A DNA stretch of 64,000 bases from Gabonibacter massiliensis (GCA_001487125.1 LN913013.1:1343110-1407109), one strand, 5' to 3'; positions 10,196 to 20,601 are shown, numbered from the stretch's first letter. The notes: generated by a model not told the origin, from the sequence alone. Program-made: numbers and translations.

Positions 10196-12163
10196 TTAAC
10201 GATCCTGCTCCACGGAACAATAACGTTTAATAATATTGTAAGAGTCCGTAATTCCCAATTCACCCGCTTTACTGAGATCAGCATTGGCCTGAGCTTTATT
10301 CCCCTTGTAAATATACAACAACCCTCTATTGTAATAGGCTTCGGCAATATCTTTATCCTTTTCCAATAATCGGGTATACAAATCGATAGCCTCATCCACT
10401 TTCCCGCTCTTCGCGTAAACGTTAGCAATATTAAACATCGCGAATACGAAATCGGGATCGATCTCCAAACATTTGTTGTAATCATCTAATACCGTGGAAT
10501 AATCGACAACCCGCACGACCTTTTTATCCTCCCCTACGACCCGGGAGGTTTTCTCTTCCACGGACTCGATGTAATCGTACATCTTCATCCGGGCTCCGGC
10601 CAAATTTAACCGGGCAAACAAATGATTCGGATCTCGTACCAAAATCGCCTTGAAATCCTCTATCGCATCGGTATATCTTCCGAGTTCCAAGTAAAAACCT
10701 CCCCTTAACAAAAGGGCTTCTATATCATCTTTATCCCGTCCTATCCTCTCCGACAAAACTCGTATCTGATTATCTAAAAATTCTGACGGGAAATGAAACT
10801 TTTTATCGGATATAGTCAATGCCGGATTATAATTATGAGACTGATTATAAGTCATAATATGCTTATTGAAATACTGGACCTTACCTTTCCTCAAGGTATC
10901 TATATCCAGGTATTGTACCAGAAATACATCCTGCAATCTTATAATCACCTCCTTATCCTGCAAACGACCGTTGATGACATCTTTTATCCTGTCCGTACGG
11001 GAGTTGATGTCTATCAGTCTTCTGAAATTCTCCGTCGTATCGACCAAAGCATTCCGATCTCCGTCTTTCATCTTTTTATAACGATCCAAAATCTCTGCCG
11101 CCTTGTACTGATCCTTCTCGGCCTCCGCGTAATCGTGTTTCCGTGAACTTACCATGGAACGAGCTTGATAAGCTTTTACAAAATCGGGATAAAGCGAAAT
11201 ACTCTCCGTAAAGTCATAATAAGCGCCGTCTAAATCCTTTATCTCCATTTTCAACAATCCCCGGTTAAAATAGATCAGAATATTATCCGGATTCATCTTC
11301 AACACCTGATCGAAATCTTCAATAGCGCGGTTGTAATCCCCCACCTCTGCCCGTAACAAAGCCCGATTATAGTACGCGTAGGCATAAGTACTATCGATCT
11401 GAATCACGGTGGTATAATCATCCAACGTCTCTTTGTATTTTTTCATTTCATACCAAGCGTAGGCCCGACTCATCAATATTCTCTTATTTTGGGGATTTAT
11501 CTTCAATGCCTGATTGTAATCTTCTATGGCATCATGATATTTCTTCTGCTGAAATTTCAAATATCCCCTCAACCCGTACGCTTCATCGGAAAACATATTC
11601 AATCGGATTGCGGCATTACAATCCGCGATAGCTCCGGTCACATCCTCGAGCTTATCCCGCATGATCGCCCGGTTCAAATAAGCGGCCAACAGTTTATTGT
11701 CAATAATCAAAGCTTTCGAATAATCTTTTTCCGCCCCTTTATAATCTCCCATATCAGCCTTTGTTATGGCTCTATTGGCATACACGTATGCATCTCCTGG
11801 ATTTATAGAAACAGCCGTATTGTAATCCTCCAGAGCCTGCTCGTATCTTCTCAGGTTATGCCAGGCTATACCTCTGTACATAAAAGCATGAAAATAATTC
11901 GGATTCAGGTCTATCGCCTTCGTGTAATCCTGAATGGCCCCTTCGTAATCTTCCAGGTTCAGCTTAGCCAACCCCCGGAAAAAATAAGGCTCGGACAAAT
12001 AAGGCTTTACCCGTATAATATTATTGAAATTTTCAATGGCACTCACGTAATCGTCAAAATAAATAGCACTTTGCCCCATACGCATCATATTTGTCGTATT
12101 CCATTGAGCAAATAGGCTCAATCCCCACCAACAAAAAAATATAAGGAAGACAATCTTTTTCAT
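10196..12163 (-). CDS. Secreted TPR-repeat protein
   Basis: A 655-residue protein with a cleavable signal peptide (MKKIVFLIFFCWWGLSLFAQ) followed by some ten tandem tetratricopeptide repeats (for example AIQDYTKAIDLNPNYFHAFM, AIEDYNQALKINPQNKRIL), a spacer, and further TPRs at the C-terminus. The start is set at ATG 12163, because the signal peptide begins there and GGAG lies just before it; the open frame runs on to 12388 without supporting features. TPR proteins are scaffolds, and the partner is unknown. It lies downstream of the Kelch lipoprotein gene, separated by a terminator. Confidence 0.85.
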   Translation of the reverse strand: MKKIVFLIFFCWWGLSLFAQWNTTNMMRMGQSAIYFDDYVSAIENFNNIIRVKPYLSEPYFFRGLAKLNLEDYEGAIQDYTKAIDLNPNYFHAFMYRGIAWHNLRRYEQALEDYNTAVSINPGDAYVYANRAITKADMGDYKGAEKDYSKALIIDNKLLAAYLNRAIMRDKLEDVTGAIADCNAAIRLNMFSDEAYGLRGYLKFQQKKYHDAIEDYNQALKINPQNKRILMSRAYAWYEMKKYKETLDDYTTVIQIDSTYAYAYYNRALLRAEVGDYNRAIEDFDQVLKMNPDNILIYFNRGLLKMEIKDLDGAYYDFTESISLYPDFVKAYQARSMVSSRKHDYAEAEKDQYKAAEILDRYKKMKDGDRNALVDTTENFRRLIDINSRTDRIKDVINGRLQDKEVIIRLQDVFLVQYLDIDTLRKGKVQYFNKHIMTYNQSHNYNPALTISDKKFHFPSEFLDNQIRVLSERIGRDKDDIEALLLRGGFYLELGRYTDAIEDFKAILVRDPNHLFARLNLAGARMKMYDYIESVEEKTSRVVGEDKKVVRVVDYSTVLDDYNKCLEIDPDFVFAMFNIANVYAKSGKVDEAIDLYTRLLEKDKDIAEAYYNRGLLYIYKGNKAQANADLSKAGELGITDSYNIIKRYCSVEQDR

Positions 12164-12206
12164 TTTTCTGCTCCTGTTGTCTATTATTTCATGCCTTAAA
12201 GGTAAT

Positions 12207-12235
12207 AAAAAAAAGGGAAGCACAAAGCCTCCCTT
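12207..12235 (-). terminator. Intrinsic terminator after Kelch lipoprotein gene
   Basis: On the minus strand, AAGGGAGGC pairs with GCTTCCCTT across a 5-base loop and is followed by a run of eight T. It separates the Kelch gene from the TPR gene. Confidence 0.8.
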
Positions 12236-12260
12236 TTTCTTTATGATTAAAATCCTACGA

Positions 12261-13361
12261 TTAATAATCGTTTCTCTTATCTTCCTTAACATCGGGAATA
12301 AATTTCCAAGTAGCAGCATAAACACGAACGCCATATTCATCCGTACCACTACCGCCGGTCGTATAGTATCCGTAACCGCCCACGGCAAACCCTACACCCA
12401 TGGTCACATTAGCCGCATAATAAGAAAGGTCTTCCATCTGATGCCATTGATCGCGGTTATGATTGTATCTCCAAACTGTTCTCGGAGCTGTTCCTCCCAT
12501 TCCCGTAGCCACATAAGCATAAGGTTGTCCGTCTTTTCCCTTATCGGAAATAAACGTGATAGCATAAGCACGAGGAATACGATCGTAATCCTTATCCTGT
12601 TTTACATCCGGCTTATTCGTCAAAGCACCCATCGGAGTCCATGTTTCCGTTGTGAAATCAAATTTACTCATATCGCGCAAAACACCCGCACCATCCGTAC
12701 CTAAACAAACATAAGCATAACCTCCTACAACGAAAGCAGACGCACCGTAGCGTTTATCTCCGATAAATCCACTTTTCCCGTCCAAAATCTTCCATTGTTG
12801 CCCGGCACCGGCCTTCGGATCGAATTTATAAAAATCTTTGTAGATGAGATCCTGATTATTTTCACGATTACGACCCGTACCCACATAACCGTATTTGTCA
12901 TTAGCAAAGGCAACGGCATCGCGACATTTAACAGGTAAATTATCTATTTGACTCCAAGCTCCTTTCCCTCCGTCAGCAACCGGATCAAACTCCCAAAAAT
13001 CATCATAATATTTAAGTGTCGTGGTATTCGTATTCGATCTGTAACCAGAACCCACATATGCTTTATTCCCGATAACAAAAGCAACGGCAGCATGACGGGC
13101 CTCTCCCGGGAAATCGTTAATCCTCGTCCATGAACCACTCGTGTAATCGAATTTCCAAAAATCCTGATACTCCGCATCATTATTACCGTATCCTAATCCC
13201 ACGTATGCGACATCGTTAATTACAAAAGAAACAGCTCCCAAACGATCGGAACCCGCGAACTGAGAAGCCTTTGCCCAGTCACCCAAATGGTCGTCATCTG
13301 ATCCACAGGATGCAAAGAAAAAACCTAAAATAGCTAGAACTAAAAAATTAAATGTTCTCAT
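12261..13361 (-). CDS. Kelch-repeat beta-propeller lipoprotein
   Basis: A 366-residue lipoprotein: signal peptide with lipobox FASC and the cysteine near residue 19, followed by DDD, which in Bacteroidota often accompanies surface export. The body has repeated Kelch-like blades of the type GAVSFVINDVAYVGLGYG / FWKFD..SGSWTRI, about six in number. The fold is a beta-propeller. The ligand is unknown and no catalytic residues of galactose oxidase are recognisable. It is divergent from the DUF4270 gene at 13607. Confidence 0.85.
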   Translation of the reverse strand: MRTFNFLVLAILGFFFASCGSDDDHLGDWAKASQFAGSDRLGAVSFVINDVAYVGLGYGNNDAEYQDFWKFDYTSGSWTRINDFPGEARHAAVAFVIGNKAYVGSGYRSNTNTTTLKYYDDFWEFDPVADGGKGAWSQIDNLPVKCRDAVAFANDKYGYVGTGRNRENNQDLIYKDFYKFDPKAGAGQQWKILDGKSGFIGDKRYGASAFVVGGYAYVCLGTDGAGVLRDMSKFDFTTETWTPMGALTNKPDVKQDKDYDRIPRAYAITFISDKGKDGQPYAYVATGMGGTAPRTVWRYNHNRDQWHQMEDLSYYAANVTMGVGFAVGGYGYYTTGGSGTDEYGVRVYAATWKFIPDVKEDKRNDY

Positions 13362-13606
13362 ACTTATTTATTTACCTATTTGTTTATTGTTATTTTCTAA
13401 CTTTTCTATATTATACTTCTATCTTTTCTACCCAAAAAGGATAGGCAAAACTACACATTTTATCCACAAATCCAATAAAAAAACAGGTGAAATATATCTT
13501 GTTATTCTTTTTTACACTTTATTCCGATAAAATACAATCGCTCCTTTCGGTTTTTTAGAAAATAGTTATACCTTCGCATTCTGTTAATTCAAAATAAAAC
13601 TACAAC

Positions 13607-14923
13607 ATGAGAATATTCTTTCTGATAGGCTTTTTCTTTATTGTATTGTATGCTTGTGACAATGATTTAAATACCATCGGGGAAAATCTGATTCCGAATA
13701 CCGGCTACGTGGAAGTGCGAAAATATAATATAGACAAAACTTCCACCATACGTTTGGACTCTTTTCCCACTTCCAGTCTTTCCTACATGATCATGGGATC
13801 GATAAAAGACGATTTCACGGGCAGAACGACAGCGACACCTTATTTCCATCTGGTTAAAACGGGATATGAAAAAAACCTGAATTTTGAGAGGGAATATGTT
13901 TACGACTCCTTGACCCTGCATTTCAAATACAATCAAGTCATTGCCGGAGATACGAGTCAACACCAGACCTATTATCTATACAGGCTAACAGAATTTCCTG
14001 AATTTGATTACCTTAATCCTTTTTTCTATAACATGGATTCACTTCCCCGGGCAAGCGAACCTATCTCCACTTTAAAAATTTATCCGCAAAAGGAGTATCT
14101 GTCGAGAGCTTATTTTAAAGTAGACGATGAATTGGGGAAAAAACTCTTTGACCTTATGCGGGCAAGAGATACCGTCTTTAGCAATGGACTGGATTTCTTA
14201 CGCTACTTCAAAGGCCTATCCATTGTTCCCGATAAAGATAACAGCAACCTGATATCCATTGACGCCACTTCGGCCAACCTGTATTTACGTTGTTACTATC
14301 ATTTCGGAGAGACCAAATACTGGTTTGATATTCCGACAATAGGGTCATCCGGCAGTTATTACAATTTTACCAATTACAAAAACGATCCTCCGCAAGAATT
14401 GGCCCATGTAACCCAAACCGACTCTTTGCAGTATGTAAAAGGCGGATTGGGGGTAGTCCAAGGACTGAACGGATACATGCTGAAGCTCAATTTGCCTTTT
14501 ATCAAAAATATCGATTCCTATCGCACCATCGTCAGGGCCGAAATAGAATTAAAACCCTATTTCAACGTCTATTCCAAGGTACCGGATGCCAAACAATTGG
14601 GAGTGTTCGTGTCTGACCGGGAAAACGGGTTAAAAGGGATTCTGTTGAACGGAAGCGGACAACAGGTTTATGGATACTTATACCAAAATTCGACGAACGT
14701 AAACGATCGGAAATATACCATAGACATCACGGATTACTATAACAGTCTGGTAAGCGGAGTTCCTCCTATCGATCAAAACATCCATCTATTGTTAGGATTA
14801 CCCGGTACGTTGCGTTCGCAAGATAAAATAAACTTAATGGAAGGAAATATCAGCAGCTCATTTAATCGTGTAGTACTGGAAGAAGTTCCGGTTTTACGGC
14901 TCTATTATACACAATATAAATGA
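13607..14923 (+). CDS. DUF4270 family lipoprotein
   Basis: A 438-residue protein with a short signal peptide and lipobox-like LYAC (cysteine about residue 17), followed by DNDLNTIGENLIP, a typical opening of DUF4270 proteins of Bacteroidota. The function of the family is unknown. The gene overlaps the next one by ATGA, so the two are translationally coupled, and a TlpA-like lipoprotein gene follows. A possible -7 box (TACCTTCG, 13569-13576) lies upstream. Confidence 0.85.
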   Translation: MRIFFLIGFFFIVLYACDNDLNTIGENLIPNTGYVEVRKYNIDKTSTIRLDSFPTSSLSYMIMGSIKDDFTGRTTATPYFHLVKTGYEKNLNFEREYVYDSLTLHFKYNQVIAGDTSQHQTYYLYRLTEFPEFDYLNPFFYNMDSLPRASEPISTLKIYPQKEYLSRAYFKVDDELGKKLFDLMRARDTVFSNGLDFLRYFKGLSIVPDKDNSNLISIDATSANLYLRCYYHFGETKYWFDIPTIGSSGSYYNFTNYKNDPPQELAHVTQTDSLQYVKGGLGVVQGLNGYMLKLNLPFIKNIDSYRTIVRAEIELKPYFNVYSKVPDAKQLGVFVSDRENGLKGILLNGSGQQVYGYLYQNSTNVNDRKYTIDITDYYNSLVSGVPPIDQNIHLLLGLPGTLRSQDKINLMEGNISSSFNRVVLEEVPVLRLYYTQYK

Positions 14924-16209
14924 TAAAGCAGTTATCAAATATGAATTTTATGAGAAAAATAGTTTTTAGTATCGTCATATTCCTTTGTTCAATCAGCGCA
15001 TTCGGTCAAAACAATTCTGGTACTCCGTATTCCAAATACGGCTTAGGCCTTTTTCCCGATAATTACGGTCCTTACACGGCCATGGGCGGCGTGTCCGTTG
15101 CCATGCGGGACAATTACAATATCAACTTTATGAATCCGGCTTCTTATACGGCTTTGGATACGCTCCGTTTCTATTTTCAATTGGGGGTCAGCGGAGAATA
15201 CGTTGATATTTCAACAAACAAGGAACATTCCAAATATCAAGTCGCTCAAAATGCCTCTATAAACATGGCTTTCAGACTATACAAAAAATTATTCATGTCT
15301 TTCGGTTTCAATGAAAAAAGCGATATCGGATACGATATTTTGTATAACAACGAAGTAATCGGCGATCCGAGCATGCGTTTTCTTCAACACATAGAGGGAG
15401 AAGGAGGTTTAAACGAAGCCTATCTCGGTTTGGCTTATCAATTCGGAAAGCTCTCCATCGGAGTAAACTCCTCTCTGATATTCGGTAAATTAGAAGAACG
15501 TCAGACTTTACAAATATTACCTGTCGGTAGTGGATATTATCTAAAAACCCGAACCCAAACCAATGTTTTCGATGCACTATTCACGATGGGAGCCCAACTG
15601 CCGTTACAATTAAACAAAAATTCAAATCTGACCTTAGGAACCAGTTTCAATTTCGGAACCAATTTCCATGGGAAAAAAACATTTGAAGCCTATAAAATCA
15701 GTATGGCAACCGGAGCTCAAACTCCCATCAACGACGAAAAATGGGAAGACGGGAATATTCATTATCCTTTCAAAATGATTATCGGTACAACTTACGAATA
15801 TAAAAAACGATGGTTGATTTCCGGAGACTATACGTTTCAAAACATGTCTCAATATCAAGAATTTGGCGGAGAAAGAGTGTATAAAAATTACCATAAAGCT
15901 GCATTAGGGGGATATTTCCAACCGGATGCAACCGGACGTTATTGGTGGCAACGTAACAAATATATGGCTGGTACGTATTTTACAAGGTCCCATATAGATT
16001 TGAACGATCATTCCATCAATACTTATGGGATCACGGTCGGATCTCAGATTCCGGTTCGACTTCGGACACAAGAGTTAATGTTAGGCGTTGCCTTCGATTT
16101 CGGTATGAGAGGGACCCGTTCTGACAATTTAATTCTGGAGAAATATGCTAAAGTAAGAATTAATATTGCTTTCAAGGAGATATGGTTCATGAAAAGCAAA
16201 ATTAATTAG
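14920..16209 (+). CDS. Outer membrane beta-barrel protein (FadL/PorV-like)
   Basis: A secreted protein of 429 residues by the ATGA-coupled start. The signal peptide proper begins at the third Met (14950, MRKIVFSIVIFLCSISAFGQ). After it comes SKYGLGLFPDNYGPYTAMGGVSVAMRDNYNINFMNPASY (split over residues about 37-80), which is the 'aMGGvsva..d...i..NPAs' pattern seen in FadL- and PorV-type barrels. The rest alternates amphipathic strands. Probably an outer membrane channel or scaffold paired with the upstream DUF4270 lipoprotein. Confidence 0.75.
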   Translation: MIKQLSNMNFMRKIVFSIVIFLCSISAFGQNNSGTPYSKYGLGLFPDNYGPYTAMGGVSVAMRDNYNINFMNPASYTALDTLRFYFQLGVSGEYVDISTNKEHSKYQVAQNASINMAFRLYKKLFMSFGFNEKSDIGYDILYNNEVIGDPSMRFLQHIEGEGGLNEAYLGLAYQFGKLSIGVNSSLIFGKLEERQTLQILPVGSGYYLKTRTQTNVFDALFTMGAQLPLQLNKNSNLTLGTSFNFGTNFHGKKTFEAYKISMATGAQTPINDEKWEDGNIHYPFKMIIGTTYEYKKRWLISGDYTFQNMSQYQEFGGERVYKNYHKAALGGYFQPDATGRYWWQRNKYMAGTYFTRSHIDLNDHSINTYGITVGSQIPVRLRTQELMLGVAFDFGMRGTRSDNLILEKYAKVRINIAFKEIWFMKSKIN

Positions 16210-16242
16210 TAATTAAAAAGTTTATATTGAAAAACCCAAAAC

Positions 16243-17337
16243 ATGAGAAAAATTTTATTCACTTTTGCAGCAGCAGGTTTAGCGCTTGTAGCATGTAATA
16301 ACCAAAGCGGTTATACGGTAACCGGAAACATAGAAGGTCTGAAAGAGGGTAAGGCCTATATGGTAAACGTAGACAACGGAAAGGTAGATACCTTAGCCTC
16401 TTCCGACATCAAAAATGGTAATTTCACATTCAAAGGCAACGTCAAAGGGATAACCGCCGCATTTATAACGGTGCAAGGTCAAAGAGGCGGATTACCCATT
16501 TTTCTGGAAAATGAAAAGTTCACGGTAAAAATAAATCCGATGAACCCCATGGAAACCAGTGTAAAAGGTGGAGCCGCCCAAAAACTAAACAATGAATTCA
16601 ACGACATTCAATTAGGAATATACAAGCAACAACAGGTACTGAATCAAAGCTACATGCAAGCTCAACAAGCTCAGGACCAGGCCAAGGCTGACTCTATTGC
16701 CAACGTATACAACCAATTGGTTGAAAAGGCGATGGCAAAAGAAGATTCTTTGATCAAAGCAAACCCCGACTCCTACGTATCGGCACATATGGTCGCCGCC
16801 ATGATGGGAGAAATGGAGTTAGAGGCATTAAAAGGGAAATACGCGTTACTGGGAGAAAACGCCAAAGCAACGATTCCCGGACAAAAAATCGCCCAACACA
16901 TTGCCCGCCAAGAGAGCGTTGCCATAGGACAAATAGCCCCGAATTTCACACTCGACACTCCGGAAGGGGGAACCATTTCCTTATACGACATCAAAGGGAA
17001 AGTTAAATTAATCGATTTCTGGGCATCCTGGTGCGGACCCTGTCGGCAAGAAAATCCTCATGTGGTTGCTCTTTACAAAGAGTTCCATCCGAAAGGTCTC
17101 GAGATCATCGGTGTATCTTTGGATAATGACAAAGCGAACTGGGAAAAAGCGATCCAAGACGACGGTTTGACCTGGTACCAAGGTTCCGATCTGAAAGGTT
17201 GGCAATCGGCCGTAGCGCAATTATACGGAGTAACGGCAATACCTCATACCGTATTGTTGGATGCAAACAATAAAATTGTAGCCAAAAACCTAAGAGGCAA
17301 CGAATTAAAAGCAAAAATAGCCGAAATGCTAAAATAA
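16243..17337 (+). CDS. TlpA-like thiol-disulfide oxidoreductase lipoprotein with DUF4369 domain
   Basis: A 364-residue envelope protein. Signal peptide and lipobox LVAC place the lipid-bearing cysteine at residue 18. An N-terminal DUF4369 beta domain (about 22-120) and a helical linker are followed by a thioredoxin-fold AhpC/TSA-TlpA domain (about 225-364) with the redox motif WCGPC (C264, C267) and a cis-proline segment AIPHT. It probably works in periplasmic thiol reduction. It lies 33 bp after the barrel gene and ends in a terminator. Confidence 0.92.
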   Translation: MRKILFTFAAAGLALVACNNQSGYTVTGNIEGLKEGKAYMVNVDNGKVDTLASSDIKNGNFTFKGNVKGITAAFITVQGQRGGLPIFLENEKFTVKINPMNPMETSVKGGAAQKLNNEFNDIQLGIYKQQQVLNQSYMQAQQAQDQAKADSIANVYNQLVEKAMAKEDSLIKANPDSYVSAHMVAAMMGEMELEALKGKYALLGENAKATIPGQKIAQHIARQESVAIGQIAPNFTLDTPEGGTISLYDIKGKVKLIDFWASWCGPCRQENPHVVALYKEFHPKGLEIIGVSLDNDKANWEKAIQDDGLTWYQGSDLKGWQSAVAQLYGVTAIPHTVLLDANNKIVAKNLRGNELKAKIAEMLK

Positions 17338-17355
17338 TTGTTTTTAACAATCATT

Positions 17356-17400
17356 AAAAAAGAAGAGGGTAAAAATAAGTTTATACCCTCTTCTTTTTTG
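17356..17400 (+). terminator. Intrinsic terminator
   Basis: AAAAAAGAAGAGGGTA pairs with TACCCTCTTCTTTTTT over a stem of about 16 bp with an AT-rich loop. A and T tracts on both sides make it potentially bidirectional. It closes the 13.6-17.3 kb gene set. Confidence 0.9.
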
Positions 17401-17401
17401 C

Positions 17402-17409
17402 TACTTTTG
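17402..17409 (+). promoter_or_regulatory. -7 element of GH3-serine hydrolase gene
   Basis: TACTTTTG matches TAnnTTTG, 63 bases before the start codon. The -33 region would lie inside the preceding terminator hairpin, so terminator and promoter are packed together. Confidence 0.5.
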
Positions 17410-17472
17410 TTTCATGCAGGAAAACAGAAAAAAGGTTCCTGCCGGTAACGATAATCGGTAAGTATATATTCT

Positions 17473-20400
17473 ATGTATAAAATTCTTCTGAATCTTGTAA
17501 TTTGTTTGCTTATCTCTCATACGATCTGGGGACAAGACGCCATCGGAAAAGTAGACTCCATCCTTTCGACAATGACTTTGGACCAAAAAATCGGACAACT
17601 GTTCATGATTGCCGCTTACAGTAACAAAGATGCCGATTATGAAAAAGAATTAGAAGAAACCATCACCCGGTATCATGTCGGAGGAATCATTTTCTTTCAA
17701 GGTTCCCCTGTTCGTCAAGCCCTTATGACCAATCATCTTCAACAACTATCTTCCATCCCTCTATTAATAGGGATGGATGCTGAAAGCGGTCTCGGCTGGA
17801 GAATAAAACAGGCTATGGAATTTCCGAATCAAACATTATTGGGAGCCATACGCGACAATGATCTTATCTATCGTATCGGACAATCGATCGGTGAAGACTG
17901 CCGCCTGTTAGGAGTTCATGTCAATTTTGCCCCGGTTGTCGATATCAATACCAATCCCAAAAACCCGATTATCGGAATACGTTCTTTCGGAGAAAAGAAA
18001 AAAAATGTAAGCCAAAAATCCATTGCTTACATGCAAGGATTGAGTTCTCAAAACGTTATGGCCGTAGCCAAACATTTCCCGGGACATGGAGATACGGATG
18101 TCGATTCGCACTTAGCCCTTCCGTTAATAAAATTCCCTGCAACGCGTCTGGATTCTGTCGAGTTATATCCCTTTAAGGAGCTCATAGAGGCCGGGGTTCC
18201 GGGAGTAATGGTTTCCCACCTGAACGTCCCGGCCTACGATACCGCCAATCTTCCCGCCTCCTTGTCCCCCCGTATCGTGACGGAACTTTTAAGAAACCAA
18301 CTCCGTTTTGAAGGATTGTGTTTCACGGATGCGATGAATATGAAAGGGGTAACTCTCGGAAGAGCCAAGGGTAAAGCAGACTTGTTAGCCCTGATGGCAG
18401 GCAATAATGTTCTCCTGTTTCCGGAAAACATTGCCGCCTCAATCAAGAAAATAAAAGAAGCGATTAAAAACGGTAAAGTAAGCGAAGAGCTTATCCACGA
18501 AAGATGCAGGCAGCTCTTGTTGGCGAAAGAAAAATACATCATGCCTTCCTATTATCCGATCGATACGAACCGGCTTATCCAACGCCTGAATACGCCGCAA
18601 GATTCGGGAATCCTGCAAACGGCTTATGCCAAAGCAATTACATTAATAAAAAACAATGATCTTTTGTTACCCTTCACAAAATTAGATACGTTGCGTATGG
18701 CTTCCTTAAACTTCGGCGACAGAAAAGCGACCGCCTTCGAGAACATGCTTTCCAACTATGCACCGTGTGATCATTTTTCCATAAGTAATGAAGCTTCTCC
18801 GGAAAAAATACAACAACTACTCAAAAAATTAGCTTCATATAACTGCATTATCATATACAATAGCGCCGCGCGCAACAGCATGGCCCGGCAATTCGGAGCC
18901 TCGTTACAATTATCGAATATCATTAAAAAATTAAAAGGGAAACGCCTCGTTCTATGCCATCCGGCTACACCCTACGGCGTAGATCTATACAGCTATCTCC
19001 CCGTAGATGCAATACTTATCAGTTATAGCCACGATCTCCCGGCACAGGAATTTTCAGCTCAAGCCTTGTTCGGGGGAATCCGCATAGAAGGGAAATTACC
19101 GGTCAGTATCAACCTCAGCTATCCTGCCGGAACAGGCCTAACGACCCCTAAAATCCGATTAGGATACCATCTCCCCGTTTTAAGCGGAATGGATAACTTT
19201 GTATTACAACGCATCGACAGCATCTGCCAGGCTGCCATACAAGCAGAAGCAACTCCCGGTTGCGAGGTACTTGTGGCAAAAGACGGCTATATAGTCTATA
19301 ACAAAGCCTTCGGATATCATACCTATCAAAAGAAAAAACCGAACCGGACAAACGACATTTACGACATAGCATCCGTAACAAAAATTGCGGCTACACTCCC
19401 TACCACAATGATGCTTTACGATGAAAAAAAAATAGCGTTGGATTCACCGATTTCCCGTTACTATCCACCAATCATACAAACGAACAAGGCAAATATTACA
19501 ATTAGAGAAATTCTCCTGCATATGGCCGCCTTAAAACCGGCCGTTTCTTTTTTTTATCATGCCATAGATAAAGGAAAATTATCCGGTCGTTTGTTCTCTC
19601 CGCGCAGAACGAAAGAAAATTGTCAGAAATTACGAGAGCGCCTCTATCTGAACCCGCATTTCAGTTACCGGGACAGTACGTTCTGCCACGAACCCCGAGA
19701 AGATTACACTCTAATATCTCCTCATTTCTATATTCACAAACAATTTAGGGATTCCATCCATGAGATCCTACTGAATAGCGAATTATTGCCGCAAAAAAAA
19801 TACGCGTACAGCGATATCGGATTCGTTCTTTTAAAAGATATTTCGGAATCACAGACATCGACCTCTTTCGATCGTTTTTGTAAAGAACAACTATTTAAAC
19901 GCATCGGGGCAAACAACACGGCTTTTCAAGCCTATCGGACACTCAACCCGGAGCGCATCGTACCTTCGGCGGAAGATCAGGTTTTTAGGAAATCCCTACT
20001 GAAAGGATATGTACACGATCCCATTGCAGCCCTACTAAACGGAATATCCGGAAATGCAGGTCTTTTTACGAACACCGGAGACTTAGCCAAAATCATGGCA
20101 ATGTATCTGAATCACGGCGAATACGGGGGAGAACGCTTCATCGACTCGGCAACCGTAGCCCTTTTCACAAGCACCCAATTACCCGCAAAACTAAATCGCC
20201 GGGGATTAGGCTTTGACAAACCTGAACAGGATGCCTCTAAAACCAGCCCCGCTTGCGCGGCGGCTCCCCTGTCCAGTTACGGACACAGCGGTTTTACAGG
20301 TACAATCGCCTGGAACGATCCGGATAATAAAATGATATACATATTTTTATCGAACCGAACGTTCCCCAATGAATACAACGATAAACTTATTCAAGAAAAC

Positions 20401-20475
20401 ATCCGTACCAAAATCCAAGAAGTTCTTTACAAGGCATTATCAACACCGACACAAGCCCCCCTTTACACCCCTTAA
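17473..20475 (+). CDS. GH3 beta-N-acetylhexosaminidase fused to a serine hydrolase (beta-lactamase fold)
   Basis: A 1000-residue exported protein with a signal peptide ending near residue 22. The N-terminal GH3 domain (about 25-350) has the NagZ-type motif KHFPGHGDTDVDSH at 200-213, whose Asp-His pair is diagnostic of GH3 beta-N-acetylglucosaminidases, and a GH3 C-domain follows. The C-terminal part (about 580-985) is a class C beta-lactamase/esterase-like domain with SVTK (S634, K637), YSD (779-781) and HSG (938-940). The fusion suggests periplasmic cell-wall turnover, but the substrate of the hydrolase half is not known. Confidence 0.92.
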   Translation: MYKILLNLVICLLISHTIWGQDAIGKVDSILSTMTLDQKIGQLFMIAAYSNKDADYEKELEETITRYHVGGIIFFQGSPVRQALMTNHLQQLSSIPLLIGMDAESGLGWRIKQAMEFPNQTLLGAIRDNDLIYRIGQSIGEDCRLLGVHVNFAPVVDINTNPKNPIIGIRSFGEKKKNVSQKSIAYMQGLSSQNVMAVAKHFPGHGDTDVDSHLALPLIKFPATRLDSVELYPFKELIEAGVPGVMVSHLNVPAYDTANLPASLSPRIVTELLRNQLRFEGLCFTDAMNMKGVTLGRAKGKADLLALMAGNNVLLFPENIAASIKKIKEAIKNGKVSEELIHERCRQLLLAKEKYIMPSYYPIDTNRLIQRLNTPQDSGILQTAYAKAITLIKNNDLLLPFTKLDTLRMASLNFGDRKATAFENMLSNYAPCDHFSISNEASPEKIQQLLKKLASYNCIIIYNSAARNSMARQFGASLQLSNIIKKLKGKRLVLCHPATPYGVDLYSYLPVDAILISYSHDLPAQEFSAQALFGGIRIEGKLPVSINLSYPAGTGLTTPKIRLGYHLPVLSGMDNFVLQRIDSICQAAIQAEATPGCEVLVAKDGYIVYNKAFGYHTYQKKKPNRTNDIYDIASVTKIAATLPTTMMLYDEKKIALDSPISRYYPPIIQTNKANITIREILLHMAALKPAVSFFYHAIDKGKLSGRLFSPRRTKENCQKLRERLYLNPHFSYRDSTFCHEPREDYTLISPHFYIHKQFRDSIHEILLNSELLPQKKYAYSDIGFVLLKDISESQTSTSFDRFCKEQLFKRIGANNTAFQAYRTLNPERIVPSAEDQVFRKSLLKGYVHDPIAALLNGISGNAGLFTNTGDLAKIMAMYLNHGEYGGERFIDSATVALFTSTQLPAKLNRRGLGFDKPEQDASKTSPACAAAPLSSYGHSGFTGTIAWNDPDNKMIYIFLSNRTFPNEYNDKLIQENIRTKIQEVLYKALSTPTQAPLYTP

Positions 20476-20548
20476 TTACGGAAATAATTCTTTATATTTA
20501 GAATGATTTTAAAATAGCCGAAAGCGTTCCATATGCCGGAAAAAAAGG

Positions 20549-20556
20549 TACTTTTG
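20549..20556 (+). promoter_or_regulatory. -7 element of sdhCAB operon
   Basis: TACTTTTG matches TAnnTTTG, 46 bases before the sdhC start. It overlaps a small palindrome, CTTTTGTTGACGCAAAAG (20551-20568), which spans the likely start site and could be an operator. Confidence 0.5.
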
Positions 20557-20601
20557 TTGACGCAAAAGAATTTAAATAGTTATCAATAAATAGACTTAAT
20601 T

